A DNA stretch of 35,423 nt from Paracoccus sp. (in: a-proteobacteria) (GCA_030538425.1 JAUNTZ010000030.1:1-35423); one strand, 5' to 3'; counted from the first letter of the stretch, positions 17,096 to 25,282 are shown. Numbers and translations are program-made. Notes: generated by a model not told the origin, from the letters alone.

Positions 17096-18668
17096 CCGTG
17101 ACCCAATCCGCAGGGATGCGCGGCGTCGCGGCCACCAGACGTTGCGTATAGGGATGCGCGGGGGCGTCCAGAACTTGTGCGGTGGGGCCGTTCTCGACGA
17201 TGCGGCCTTTCTCCATCACCAGAACGCGGTCGGTCACGCCGCGCACCACCGACAGGTCGTGGCTGATGAACAGATAGGCCATGCCATGCGTCCGGCGCAG
17301 CGCGGCCAGAAGGTCCAGAACCTGCGCCCTGACCCGCACGTCAAGCGCCGAGACCGCCTCATCCAGCACGATCAGCCGGGGGCGGATCATCAGCGCGCGG
17401 GCAATGGCGAGGCGCTGCCGCTGGCCGCCGGAGAACTCGTGGATGTAGCGCTCGGCCGCGTCGTCAGGCAGGCCCACATCGCGCAGCGCGCCCGCCACCC
17501 GGTCGCGCCAATCGGGGGGGCGGCCAGTGAGATGGAAGGGCTCGGCCAGAAGCCGCGCGACCCGCCAGCGCGGGTTGAAGCTGCCGAAGGGGTCCTGAAA
17601 TACGACCTGAACGCGGGCACGGGCGGCGTGGCTCATCCGGTCGGTGACGGGCAGGCCGTCCAGTTCGATCAGTCCGCCCTGCAAGGGCTCCAGCCCCAGA
17701 ATCGCGCGGGCGAGGGTGGACTTGCCGCAGCCCGATTCCCCGACCAGCCCGACCGATTCGCCGTCCTGAATGTCAAAGCTGACGCCATCCACCGCCCGCA
17801 ACAAAGGCGCGGCGGCGAAGGGATGAGGGCGCGGCATGGGATAGTCGCGGACCGCATCGCGCACCCGCAGGATCGGCGTGTCGTCATGCTCGGGCGCGGC
17901 CAGATCGGGCGCGTGGCGTGAGGCGGCGAACAGCGCCCGCGTATAGGGATGGCTCTGGGTCTGGAACAGCGCGCGGGTCTCACCGGCCTCGACGATGCGG
18001 CCGTCCTTCATCACCGCGACCTGATCGGCCATGCCCGCGACCACGGCAAGGTCATGGGTGATCAGCAACAAAGACATGCCCTGTTCGCGCACCAGAGTGC
18101 GCAGCAGCTCAAGGATCTGCGCCTGAGTGGTGACATCAAGCGCAGTGGTCGGCTCATCCGCGATCAGCAGTTCGGGGCCGGTGGCAATCGCCATCGCAAT
18201 CGCGACCCGCTGGCGCTGACCACCCGAGAGCTGATGCGGATAAAGCCCCGCGTCAAAGCGCGGCGCAGGCAGGCCCACGCGGTCAAGCGCGTCGCGCGCG
18301 ATGCGGGCCGCTTGGGCGCGCGAGACGGGCTGATGCAGGCGCAGCGCCTCACTGATCTGCGCGCCAATCGTCATCAGCGGGTTCAGCGCGGTCATCGGCT
18401 CCTGAAAGATCATCGCGATGCGGCGGCCCCGGATGCGGCACATCTCGCGCTCTGACAGGCGCAGCAGGTCGGTGCCGTCCAGCAGAACCTGCCCCGAGAC
18501 CTGCGCGCCCGGCGGCAACAGGCCCATCATCGCAAGCGCGGTGATCGACTTGCCGGAACCCGATTCACCCACCAGCCCGGTGATGCGCCCCGGCGCAAGG
18601 CGCAGATCCACGCCCTCCAGCACCGACCGGCTGCCGATCCTCACGCCAAGGCCGCGCGTCTCGATCAT
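17091..18668 (-). CDS. Peptide-type ABC transporter, fused two-domain ATPase (DppD-DppF like)
   Basis: Cytoplasmic ATPase of 525 aa that carries both nucleotide-binding domains of a DppBCDF/YejF-type importer in one chain. Domain 1 has Walker A GLVGESGSGKS (~33-43), signature LSGGQRQRVAIAMA and Walker B LLIADEPTTALD. Domain 2 has GLVGESGCGKST, signature FSGGQRQRLAIARAL and LIVLDEAVSALD. Oligopeptide-type C-terminal extensions (SHPYTRALFAASR, AHPYTQRLVAATP) follow each domain. The ATG overlaps the stop of the DppC-like permease, so the three genes form one operon read leftward. The substrate may be peptides, opines or a related solute; no binding-protein gene is adjacent. Confidence 0.93.
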   Translation of the reverse strand: MIETRGLGVRIGSRSVLEGVDLRLAPGRITGLVGESGSGKSITALAMMGLLPPGAQVSGQVLLDGTDLLRLSEREMCRIRGRRIAMIFQEPMTALNPLMTIGAQISEALRLHQPVSRAQAARIARDALDRVGLPAPRFDAGLYPHQLSGGQRQRVAIAMAIATGPELLIADEPTTALDVTTQAQILELLRTLVREQGMSLLLITHDLAVVAGMADQVAVMKDGRIVEAGETRALFQTQSHPYTRALFAASRHAPDLAAPEHDDTPILRVRDAVRDYPMPRPHPFAAAPLLRAVDGVSFDIQDGESVGLVGESGCGKSTLARAILGLEPLQGGLIELDGLPVTDRMSHAARARVQVVFQDPFGSFNPRWRVARLLAEPFHLTGRPPDWRDRVAGALRDVGLPDDAAERYIHEFSGGQRQRLAIARALMIRPRLIVLDEAVSALDVRVRAQVLDLLAALRRTHGMAYLFISHDLSVVRGVTDRVLVMEKGRIVENGPTAQVLDAPAHPYTQRLVAATPRIPADWVTG

Positions 18669-19477
18669 CGCAGCACCCGCAAGCGCGGGTCCAGCAGGTC
18701 GCGCAGCCCGTCGCCAAGCAGGTTCAGGCCCATCACGCTCAGCACAATCGCCAGACCCGGCACAAGCGCGGTATGGGGCGCGGCATAGAAAAACGTCTGC
18801 GCCTCGGCCAGCATCCGCCCCCAGCTCACCGCAGGCGGCTGCGCGCCAAGGCCCACATAGGAGAGCCCCGCCTCGGCCAGAATGCCAAGACTGAACTGAA
18901 TGGTCGCCTGCACGATCAGCAGGTTCAGGATGTTGGGCAGGACATGCTCGACCGAGATGCGGAGCGCGCCCTTGCCCGCCACCCGGGCGGCGCGGATATA
19001 GTCCAGCGTCCAGACCGGCAGGGCCGCCCCACGCGTGACCCGCGCAAAAACGGGGATGTTGAAAATGCCGATGGCGATGATGGCGTTCTCGGCCCCTGCG
19101 CCGTAGATCGTGGCCAGCATGATCGCAATGACAAGCGCCGGAAAGGCGAAGATCAGGTCATTGCCGCGCATCACCAGATCATCGACAAGCCCGCCCCGAT
19201 GCGCCGCCGCAAGCAGCCCCAAGGGCACGCCCAGCCCCATCCCGATCCCCACCGCCAGCAACGCGACCGCCATCGAGATCCGCGCCCCCGCCATCAGCAT
19301 CGACAGCATGTCGCGGCCAAGGTGATCGGTGCCAAGCCAATGCGTGGCCGATGGCGGTTGCAGCCGGTTCGCGACCGCCAGCTGCGCCACATCAAACGGC
19401 GTCCAGACCAGCGAGATCAGCGCGGCCAGCACCGCGATAGCTGCCAAAGCCCCGCCAAGGATCAGCCCGACCCTCAT
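18665..19477 (-). CDS. Peptide-type ABC transporter permease (DppC like)
   Basis: Inner-membrane permease of 270 aa. It opens with one helix (RVGLILGGALAAIAVLAAL) followed by the DppC/OppC landmark HWLGTDHLGRDMLSMLMAGARIS and about five more helices. The cytoplasmic EAA-type loop DYIRAARVAGKGALRISVEH, which docks on the ATPase, precedes LPNILNLLIVQ. The C-terminal LSVMGLNLLGDGLRDLLDPRL is typical. It overlaps the DppB-like gene upstream and the ATPase gene downstream by 4 bases each. Confidence 0.93.
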   Translation of the reverse strand: MRVGLILGGALAAIAVLAALISLVWTPFDVAQLAVANRLQPPSATHWLGTDHLGRDMLSMLMAGARISMAVALLAVGIGMGLGVPLGLLAAAHRGGLVDDLVMRGNDLIFAFPALVIAIMLATIYGAGAENAIIAIGIFNIPVFARVTRGAALPVWTLDYIRAARVAGKGALRISVEHVLPNILNLLIVQATIQFSLGILAEAGLSYVGLGAQPPAVSWGRMLAEAQTFFYAAPHTALVPGLAIVLSVMGLNLLGDGLRDLLDPRLRVLR

Positions 19478-20415
19478 CGGCTGCGCAACCTTGGGTCAAT
19501 CGCCGCATAGGCCAGATCGACTAGAAAGGTGATGATGATCACGGCGGCGACCAGAACCAGAACCGAGGATTGCACCACGATCAGGTCGCGCTGCGTGATC
19601 GCCTGAAAGATCAGCCGCCCGATGCCGGGCAGGTAGAACACGTTTTCAATGATGATCGCACCCGCAATCAGGAATGAGAACTGCATCCCCAGAATGGTCA
19701 GCACCGGGATCAGCGCATTGCGCAGCGCGTGGCGGCGCAGGGTCTGGCCGCGTGTCAGCCCCTTGGCGCGGGCGGTGCGGATATAGTCCTGCCCGTCGGT
19801 CTCGATCAGCGCGGATCGCAGCACGCGGGCCAGAATGGCGGCTTGCGGCAGGGCCAGCGCGATGGCGGGCAGGGTCAGCGCGCGCAGCGCGGCCACAGGG
19901 TCCGACCAGCCCGGAAACCCGCCCGAGGGGAACAGCCGCCAGTTGATCGCAAAGACCAGCACCAGCAGCATCGCGAACCAGAAATTGGGCAGCGCGATGC
20001 CCACCTGCGTCGCGCCCATCACCGCCACATCGCCCGCCCGACCCCGGCGCGATGCCGCAAACAGCCCCGCCGGAAAGGCCAGCAAAATCGCCAGAGCCAG
20101 CGCCATCAGCGCCAGCGGCAGGGACACGCGGGCGCGCTCCATCAGCATCCCCGCGACCGGGCTGCGATAGGTGTAACTATCGCCCAGATCGCCCTGCAAG
20201 ATGCCGCCCAGCCAATGCGCGTAACGGGTCAGGAACGGCAGATCGAGGCCCAGCTGTTCGCGCAGCGCCGCCACCGTCTCAGGCCGCGCGCCGGTCCCCA
20301 GCATGAACAGCGCCGCATCCCCACGCACCAGCGCCACCAGCGAAAAGATCACCAGCGAGGCCACCAGCAGGCTGAGGCAAAGCGACAAGATCCGGCGAAG
20401 CAGATAGCGAAACAT
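19474..20415 (-). CDS. Peptide-type ABC transporter permease (DppB like)
   Basis: Inner-membrane permease of 313 aa, first gene of the leftward three-gene operon. Features: the N-terminal RYLLRRILSLCLSLLVASLVIF opening typical of DppB; the large periplasmic loop with LGLDLPFLTRYAHWLGGILQG and GDLGDSYTYRSPV; six helices; the EAA loop DYIRTARAKGLTRGQTLRRH; and GAIIIENVFYLPGIGRLI near the end. I chose the ATG at 20415, which puts FRYLLRR at the N-terminus as in the family; the longer frame adds 12 residues. The ribosome site is weak. Confidence 0.92.
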   Translation of the reverse strand: MFRYLLRRILSLCLSLLVASLVIFSLVALVRGDAALFMLGTGARPETVAALREQLGLDLPFLTRYAHWLGGILQGDLGDSYTYRSPVAGMLMERARVSLPLALMALALAILLAFPAGLFAASRRGRAGDVAVMGATQVGIALPNFWFAMLLVLVFAINWRLFPSGGFPGWSDPVAALRALTLPAIALALPQAAILARVLRSALIETDGQDYIRTARAKGLTRGQTLRRHALRNALIPVLTILGMQFSFLIAGAIIIENVFYLPGIGRLIFQAITQRDLIVVQSSVLVLVAAVIIITFLVDLAYAAIDPRLRSR

Positions 20416-20483
20416 GCCGCGCAAGCTAGGCAACTGCCTCTGCGCGGGCAAGCGAAACCGTGCTTTGGGGCGGAGGGCGGGCA

Positions 20484-20572
20484 GGGGGCTTTGCCCCCGC
20501 CGCCTGCGGCGGCTCCCCCAGGATATTTGGGGACAAAAGACGTTCCGGGCTTCTTCTGTGCAAAAATACTCG
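20484..20572. repeat. Dispersed palindromic element, subtypes A and B joined
   Basis: GGGGGCTTTGCCCCC and CCGCCTGCGGCGG hairpins are followed by GGATATTTGGGGACAAAAGAC (subtype A, 20521-20541). Next comes TTCTTCTGTGCAAAAATACTC (20551-20571), the inverted form of the subtype B arm found at 34720-34740. It lies between the DppB-like gene and the 3' end of the MFS gene. Confidence 0.65.
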
Positions 20573-20600
20573 AGCTACGGCGCGGCCCACGATGCGGGCG

Positions 20601-22226
20601 CTATGGCACCTCAATCTTGCCGCGCAGGGGGAAGTCGGCATGGGACTGGGCGTCGTGGCGTTCAATCATGCGGTGGACCGGCGGCGCCTCGCCCCCGATA
20701 TGCAGCGCGTGCAGCATCTGCGTGACCTCGGCGTCCGAGGTCGTGCGGCGCATATTGTGGCGGACGTAGTCGTCCCAAGTCGCGATATGATAGCTTTCGG
20801 ACCAGTGATCGGGGCGCTCAAGATCGCGCAGCAGAACCCAGCTTCGCGCGCCGTCGCGGCGGCGGATGTCTCGGCGCAGGGCCATCAGGCGCAGGAATTC
20901 CTCGGTGTCGCCCGGCGCGATGTGGTAATCGACCATGACCATGATCGGGCCCGACCTTCCGCGCAGGTCGATGCCCAGCACCGGTTCACGAAAGCGGTTG
21001 ACGGGTGAGAGATCGCTTTGGCTGAACTCGGGCATCGGCGCGGCCAGACCGATCAGCGCCGCGCCGACAAGCCCCAGCGCGGCGCAGCCCAGCGCGATAT
21101 TCACGCCGAAATCCTGCGCCACCGCCCCCCAGAGCCACGCACCCGCCGCCATGCCGCCAAAGGTCGCCGTCTGATAAAGCGCCAGCGCCCGCGCCACCAC
21201 CCAGCGCGGCGTCGAAAGCTGCACGGTCACATTGAACAGCGACAGTGTAATCACCCAGGCCATGCCCGCAGGCAGCATCGCGGCGGCGTGCAGCATGACG
21301 CTCTCGCTCAGCGCAATCGCCGCGAGTGAGGCCGCAAACAGCATCATCCCCAGCCGCGTGACGTTTTCGTTGCTGAGCCGGTCGCGCAGCCGCGCATTGG
21401 TCAGCGCGCCGATAATCGCGCCCACCCCGAAACAGCCCAGCAGCGCGCCAAACAGGGTCGATCCCGCGCTGTCATGCGACAGCGCCACCAGCGGCAAAAG
21501 CGCCAGCAGCGAGGCCGCCGTCAGCCCGAACGCGCCCGAGCGGATCAGCACCCGCATCAGGTTGGGCGACAGCGCGACATAGCGCAGTCCGGCGCCCACG
21601 GCGGACATGAACGGCTCTCGCGCGGCGGTGCGGGGCGGGTATTGCGGCTTCCAGCGCAGCATCGCGGCGATGATCGGGACATAGCTGACCGCGTTGATGA
21701 GAAACCCCACCGCCGCGCCCCAGATCGCGACGATCAGACCGCCCGCCGCAGGCCCCACGCTGCGCATCAGGTTGAAGCCCACCGAGTTCAGCGTGACCGC
21801 CTGCGGCAGATCCTCACGCGGGACCAGATCCTGCATCGAGGCCTGCCATGGCGGGTTATAGAGCGCCTGCCCCAGCCCGATCACGAAGGTAAAGCCCAGC
21901 AAAAGCCACGGCGTCAGCCCGTCCATCCACGCCACCACCGCCAGCGCCGCCGACATCAGCGCCATGAAGCCCAGCGCGGCCAGCATGATCTGGCGGCGGT
22001 CGAACGTATCGGCCAGCGCCCCCGAGGCCAGCGCAAAGACCATGATCGGCAGCGTGTTCGACGCCTGCACAAGCGCGATCAGCGTGGCATTGGTGGTCAG
22101 CGAGGTCATCAGCCAGGCCGCACTGACCGCCTGCACCAGCCCGCCAAAATTCGACATCAGCGTCGCCGCCCACAGGTTGCGGAAATCGCGCTGGCGAAAG
22201 GGTGCAAAGGTGGGGCGGCGGGGCAA
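20601..22226 (-). CDS. MFS exporter (MFS_3/EntS-like) with C-terminal monooxygenase-like domain
   Basis: Probable proton-driven efflux protein, 541 aa. Residues ~1-400 form a twelve-helix major facilitator domain of the EntS/MFS_3 type: FRQRDFRNLWAATLMSNFGGL at the start, then ALADTFDRRQIMLAALGF (motif A-like), NPPWQASMQDLVPREDLPQA and NSVGFNLMRSVGPAAGGLI. After residue ~430 a soluble tail follows (VMVDYHIAPGDTEEFLRLM, RSWVLLRDLERPDHWSESYH, TWDDYVRHNMR), which looks like a dimeric alpha/beta-barrel antibiotic-monooxygenase domain. The apparent start is TTG at 22226 with GGAG 6 bases upstream; no ATG precedes the first helix. The substrate is unknown. Confidence 0.88.
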   Translation of the reverse strand: MPRRPTFAPFRQRDFRNLWAATLMSNFGGLVQAVSAAWLMTSLTTNATLIALVQASNTLPIMVFALASGALADTFDRRQIMLAALGFMALMSAALAVVAWMDGLTPWLLLGFTFVIGLGQALYNPPWQASMQDLVPREDLPQAVTLNSVGFNLMRSVGPAAGGLIVAIWGAAVGFLINAVSYVPIIAAMLRWKPQYPPRTAAREPFMSAVGAGLRYVALSPNLMRVLIRSGAFGLTAASLLALLPLVALSHDSAGSTLFGALLGCFGVGAIIGALTNARLRDRLSNENVTRLGMMLFAASLAAIALSESVMLHAAAMLPAGMAWVITLSLFNVTVQLSTPRWVVARALALYQTATFGGMAAGAWLWGAVAQDFGVNIALGCAALGLVGAALIGLAAPMPEFSQSDLSPVNRFREPVLGIDLRGRSGPIMVMVDYHIAPGDTEEFLRLMALRRDIRRRDGARSWVLLRDLERPDHWSESYHIATWDDYVRHNMRRTTSDAEVTQMLHALHIGGEAPPVHRMIERHDAQSHADFPLRGKIEVP

Positions 22227-22310
22227 GGCGGGCTCCGGTCAGGTTCCGGGGCAGCTTAGGCATAGCGGCGGGGGGCTGCAATGGTGGTGACTCGCGTGCG
22301 GGTGGGGCGT

Positions 22311-22430
22311 GTAACAGAGCCCCGCGCGAGGGTGGGGCTTCGGTAAGGTCGGCATGGATCGGGGGCGGTGGGGCGGGTGGATCACCACAGCGAGTGCCAC
22401 AGAGGCAAACAAGCCAACAATGTGGCCCGC
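22311..22430 (-). pseudogene. GlsB-type gene relic 1 (most decayed)
   Basis: Read leftward, this stretch encodes HIVGLFASVALAVVI followed by HPPHRPRS. That lines up with GIVGSIIFATIGAVI and the C-terminal RLINRA of the intact gene at 22940-23197. A terminator-like stem AGCCCC/GGGGCT (22318-22339) sits where the intact gene has its own. The stop codon is lost and there is no start. The stem lies 207 bases before the equivalent stem of relic 2. Confidence 0.55.
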
Positions 22431-22515
22431 CGTGTGAGAAGGCTCCTCAGCCAGCTCGCGCCTGTCGGCACCCGCCACCATTGCGCACATTCGTCCGCCG
22501 CGCGGGTTGTTCGTG

Positions 22516-22640
22516 TGTCACAGATCCCTCGCGCGAGCGCGGGGCTTGGATAAGCTCGGCACGGATCGGGTGCGGTTGAAAAGACGCATCACCCTAGCAA
22601 CGGCCACAAAGACAAACAGCGCAGCTGCGGCAAGGCAGGC
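22516..22640 (-). pseudogene. GlsB-type gene relic 2
   Basis: Leftward translation gives ALFVFVAVARVMRLFNRTRS, matching SIIFATIGAVI plus RLINRA of the intact copy, again without the LLLLI present there. The stem CCCTCGCGCGAGCGCGGGG (22526-22544) corresponds to the intact gene's terminator. Nucleotide similarity to relic 1 is plain over about 110 bases (for example GGATCGGG-GCGGT and ATCACC). Confidence 0.6.
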
Positions 22641-22699
22641 TCTCGACCCGCTAGAGCATCGCTTTGCTACACGACTATGGCGGGGAAGCCATCCCACGC

Positions 22700-22888
22700 A
22701 TGAAAAAGCCTCGCGCTAGGGCGAGGCTTTTCGGGAGGGTTTGCGCCGATCAGGCGCTGTTGATCGGGCGGATCACCGCACCGATGGTCAAAACGGCAAG
22801 GCGAGCCGACACAGCCGTCCTCTGCGCGAAGGCTGCGTTGCCAGCCTGCGTGCGGCGTCCCCGACAACATTGTGCGCAACCACCCGCA
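22700..22888 (-). pseudogene. GlsB-type gene relic 3 with terminator
   Basis: The leftward end reads TIGAVIRPINSA then TGA (22752-22750), versus TIGAVILLLLIRLINRA in the intact gene. It is in frame and keeps the stop, but lacks 15 bases (LLLLI). The stem AAAAGCCTCGC...GCGAGGCTTTT (22704-22730) copies the intact terminator (22893-22923) with an offset of 190 bases. Further right, GAGCCGACACAGCCG and CCCCGACAACATTGTG echo the intact gene's GAGCCGACGATGCCG and GCCGACAACGATGTT, so most of an internally deleted gene copy is recognisable. It has no start codon. Confidence 0.75.
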
Positions 22889-22892
22889 CATC

Positions 22893-22923
22893 AAAAAGCC
22901 CCGCACAACGGCGGGGCTTTTCG
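22893..22923 (-). terminator. Rho-independent terminator of the GlsB-type gene
   Basis: The stem AAAAGCCCCGC/GCGGGGCTTTT with a short loop begins ~17 bases after the stop and ends in a T run when read leftward. Confidence 0.85.
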
Positions 22924-22939
22924 ACAACGCTCGCGCGGA

Positions 22940-23197
22940 TCAGGCGCGGTTGATCAGGCGGATCAGCAGCAGCAGGATCACTGCGCCGATGGTCGCAAAG
23001 ATGATCGAGCCGACGATGCCGCCGGCCGCGCCAAGGGTCAGGCCCATGGCCGGGAACAGGAAGGCCGCAAGAACCGCGCCGGCGATGCCGACAACGATGT
23101 TCATGCCAACACCCTGGCCGTGACCTTTCACGATCTGGCCGGCGAGCCAGCCTGCGATTGCACCGATGATAATTGCAACGATAAGGCTCGTAAGCAT
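22940..23197 (-). CDS. GlsB/YeaQ/YmgE-family small membrane protein
   Basis: Small inner-membrane protein of 85 aa in the GlsB/YeaQ/YmgE (transglycosylase-associated) family, often linked to stress responses; its biochemical role is unknown. Three helices are visible: residues 2-20 (LTSLIVAIIIGAIAGWLAG), 31-55 and 60-80, with the family signature GAIAGWLAGQIVKG and NIVVGIAGAVLAAFLF. The ATG at 23197 has AAAGGACAG just upstream. A GGAAC-N17-CGTT promoter-like pair lies ~65-90 bases upstream. It has its own terminator. Three decayed copies of the gene lie downstream. The CTG-CTG-CTG-CTG run near the 3' end (encoding LLLL) is absent from all relics. Confidence 0.9.
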   Translation of the reverse strand: MLTSLIVAIIIGAIAGWLAGQIVKGHGQGVGMNIVVGIAGAVLAAFLFPAMGLTLGAAGGIVGSIIFATIGAVILLLLIRLINRA

Positions 23198-23260
23198 AGT
23201 TCTGTCCTTTCGAGTTCCGAAAGCGCGCTCTGGCGCCATTATAGGTTGTATTGTCGAGGG

Positions 23261-23286
23261 AACGCCGTCCGCTTTCATCCGGTTCC
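23261..23286 (-). promoter_or_regulatory. Stress-type promoter candidate (GGAAC-N17-CGTT)
   Basis: Read leftward, GGAAC (23286-23282) and CGTT (23264-23261) are separated by 17 bases, the arrangement of EcfG-type general-stress promoters and close to RpoHII-type GGAA...GTT promoters of Rhodobacter. It would start transcription ~55-60 bases before the GlsB-type ATG. This is motif matching only. Confidence 0.45.
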
Positions 23287-23632
23287 GGCACAAAGAATTA
23301 TCTTTTGTTAGTTTTCAGCCCTGCCGCGCCCGGTTCAACCTTCCGAGAGCAGCCTGCAGCCCCAAAATGCCCGGCAAAACGCGCGATTCCGCCTAGCCTC
23401 ATGAACTCAAAGAAAAATCCCGAACCGGCACCGCGCCTGTTCACATTTTCGCGCCTGTTGTGCCAAAGCAACGCCCCGTGATATCGGCGCCGCATTGCGC
23501 TTGACCTTATGGGTTTGCTGCGGCTGATAGGCGCGATACCGGCATCAGGCTTGCCCTGCCTGTGCCATGACAGCTTTTCCCTGCGGTCCCGGCTTTGCCC
23601 TGCCCGGACCGTCCACCAATAAGGAATGACCT
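23287..23632. other. Intergenic region, no gene seen
   Basis: About 350 bases between the divergent GlsB-type and L,D-transpeptidase genes. It presumably contains both promoters. Frames here are antisense shadows or too short. AAGGAATGACCT just before 23633 is the ribosome site of the transpeptidase. Confidence 0.4.
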
Positions 23633-24370
23633 ATGCGTATTGCTTCGCTTTCCGTCGGTCTGGCGCTTGTCCTTGCGGCCTGTGCGCCGCAAACCCCGAC
23701 CCAGACCGCTCCCTCTGCCGTCACCGCCGTCCCCGCGATCTATCAGGCGCGCGTCGATACCGGCCCGCGCGGTGAGCCGATCGACATCCGCGCCGTCCGT
23801 TCGGCCTATCTGAACGAACGCACCATGCGCACCGAGGTGCAGTATAACGGCCCCGAAGGCGCGAATACCATCGTCGTGGACCCCTATGCGCGCCTGCTCT
23901 ACCACGTCCATGGCAATGGCATGGCGACCCGTTACGGCGTCGCGGTCGGCACTGCCGGGCGCAACTTTGCCGGCACCGGCGTGATCCAGCGCAAGGCCGC
24001 TTGGCCCAGCTGGACGCCCACTCCGAACATGGTCCGCACCCAGCCCGAGCTTTACGCCCCTCTGGCCGGCGGCATGGCGGGCGGGCCGGACAACCCGCTT
24101 GGCTCGCGCGCGCTTTATCTCTACCAGAATGGCCGCGATACCTATTACCGCATCCATGGCACGCTTGATCCGTCCTCGATCGGCAAGGCGACCTCGGCGG
24201 GCTGTATCCGCATGTTCAACCAGGACGCCATCGACCTGTATGAGCGCATCAGCACCGGCACCCGCGTGGTGGTCCGCACTCAGGCCGAAAGCGTCCGCTA
24301 TGAAGGCCAGCTTGTCGAGACGCCCGAGGGCTACGTCTACCCCGCCAGCCAGCTGGCCCAGGCCAACTAA
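23633..24370 (+). CDS. L,D-transpeptidase (YkuD) lipoprotein
   Basis: Envelope enzyme expected to form 3-3 peptidoglycan cross-links or attach proteins to peptidoglycan; 245 aa. The signal ends in a lipobox LAAC (Cys17), so it is probably lipid-anchored. A Thr/Pro/Ala spacer follows. The YkuD catalytic domain shows IHGT (His175) and KATSAGCIRMFNQD with the nucleophile Cys191 in the S-x-G-C-I-R motif. The upstream WPSWTPTPNM and GGPDNPLGSRALYLY blocks are typical of ErfK/YbiS proteins. AAGGA precedes the ATG, and a strong terminator follows, so it is a single-gene unit. Confidence 0.94.
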   Translation: MRIASLSVGLALVLAACAPQTPTQTAPSAVTAVPAIYQARVDTGPRGEPIDIRAVRSAYLNERTMRTEVQYNGPEGANTIVVDPYARLLYHVHGNGMATRYGVAVGTAGRNFAGTGVIQRKAAWPSWTPTPNMVRTQPELYAPLAGGMAGGPDNPLGSRALYLYQNGRDTYYRIHGTLDPSSIGKATSAGCIRMFNQDAIDLYERISTGTRVVVRTQAESVRYEGQLVETPEGYVYPASQLAQAN

Positions 24371-24390
24371 GCGCGGCCAAATCGCATCTA

Positions 24391-24425
24391 AAAAGCCCCG
24401 GCCGCTGTGTCGGGGCTTTTCTTTT
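24391..24425 (+). terminator. Rho-independent terminator after the L,D-transpeptidase gene
   Basis: AAAAGCCCCG and CGGGGCTTTT form a perfect 10-base stem around a ~10-base loop, followed by CTTTT. Confidence 0.9.
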
Positions 24426-24478
24426 GGGCGCTTTCGTGCTGTCTGGGCGGCGAAGTTTCATGTCAAACAGGACCGGCA

Positions 24479-25282
24479 ATGCCGAATTTTTCGCAAGAAG
24501 AGCAGCGGGCCTTGTCCGCCGATGAACTCGAACTGGTCACCCGTGCGCGCTATCCGCAGCTGCGCGAACATTCGGGGGCAGAGCTGACCCAGCTCATCCG
24601 GCTTTTGCGCGAACGGCGCGACCGTGCCCGCGCGGTCGGCAACCGCCAGCGCCGTGAGGCGCGCGGCAAGGCCGCCCCCTCGGGCGTGGCGGCGGCGCGC
24701 GGCAATGAAGGCACGGTTGAGAAGGAAAAATACCTGACCGCCGCGCTGCGCCGCGCCACGATGGAGCGCAAACGCCGTCAGGGCGCCGACGATGCGGGTG
24801 AGGTGGGCGCCAAAAAGGCGGCGCGGTCAGGTGCGAAACGCGCACCGGCGACGCGCGCCGGCGGCACGGCGAAGGCCGGGCGCAAGCCGCGCGGCCCCGC
24901 GCAGGCGCGCGGCAAGCTGGCCGCGGCGCCGGTGGTTGGCGCAGCGGTGACCGCTGCGGATGAGGTCGCAAAGCCTGCCAAGGCGGATAAGGCCGAGCGT
25001 CAGGCCGCCAAAGCCGCCAAGGAGCAGGCGCGCGCCGAAAAGCAGGCCGCGAAGGCCGCCAAGGAAAATGCTCGCGCTGAGAAACAGGCCGAAAAGGCCG
25101 AAAAAGCCGCCGCGCGCGATGCGAAAAAGGCCAAGAAGGATAAGGCCGGTAAGGACAAACCCGCCAAGGCGAAGGGCAAGGACAAGGCTGAAAAGGTGAA
25201 GGCTGACAAGCCCAAGGCCGACAAACCCAAACAAGCCAAGTCCAAAGCCGCCAAGAAGCCCGGCGACAAGAAAGCGAAATAG
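24479..25282 (+). CDS. Histone H1-like Lys/Ala-rich protein with a small N-terminal domain
   Basis: Protein of 267 aa. The first ~110 residues look folded and helical (EEQRALSADELELVTRARYP, then ELTQLIRLLRERRDRAR and EKEKYLTAALRRATMERKR). From about residue 120 the chain is built of Lys, Ala, Arg, Pro and Glu in irregular AAKAAK/EKAEK/KADKPK repeats, ending KKPGDKKAK, as in bacterial H1-like proteins. This suggests a nucleoid- or nucleic-acid-binding role, but that is inference from composition. The ATG at 24479 is preceded by AGGACC; an upstream in-frame stretch overlaps the terminator and is unlikely to be translated. A terminator follows at 25331. Confidence 0.8.
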   Translation: MPNFSQEEQRALSADELELVTRARYPQLREHSGAELTQLIRLLRERRDRARAVGNRQRREARGKAAPSGVAAARGNEGTVEKEKYLTAALRRATMERKRRQGADDAGEVGAKKAARSGAKRAPATRAGGTAKAGRKPRGPAQARGKLAAAPVVGAAVTAADEVAKPAKADKAERQAAKAAKEQARAEKQAAKAAKENARAEKQAEKAEKAAARDAKKAKKDKAGKDKPAKAKGKDKAEKVKADKPKADKPKQAKSKAAKKPGDKKAK

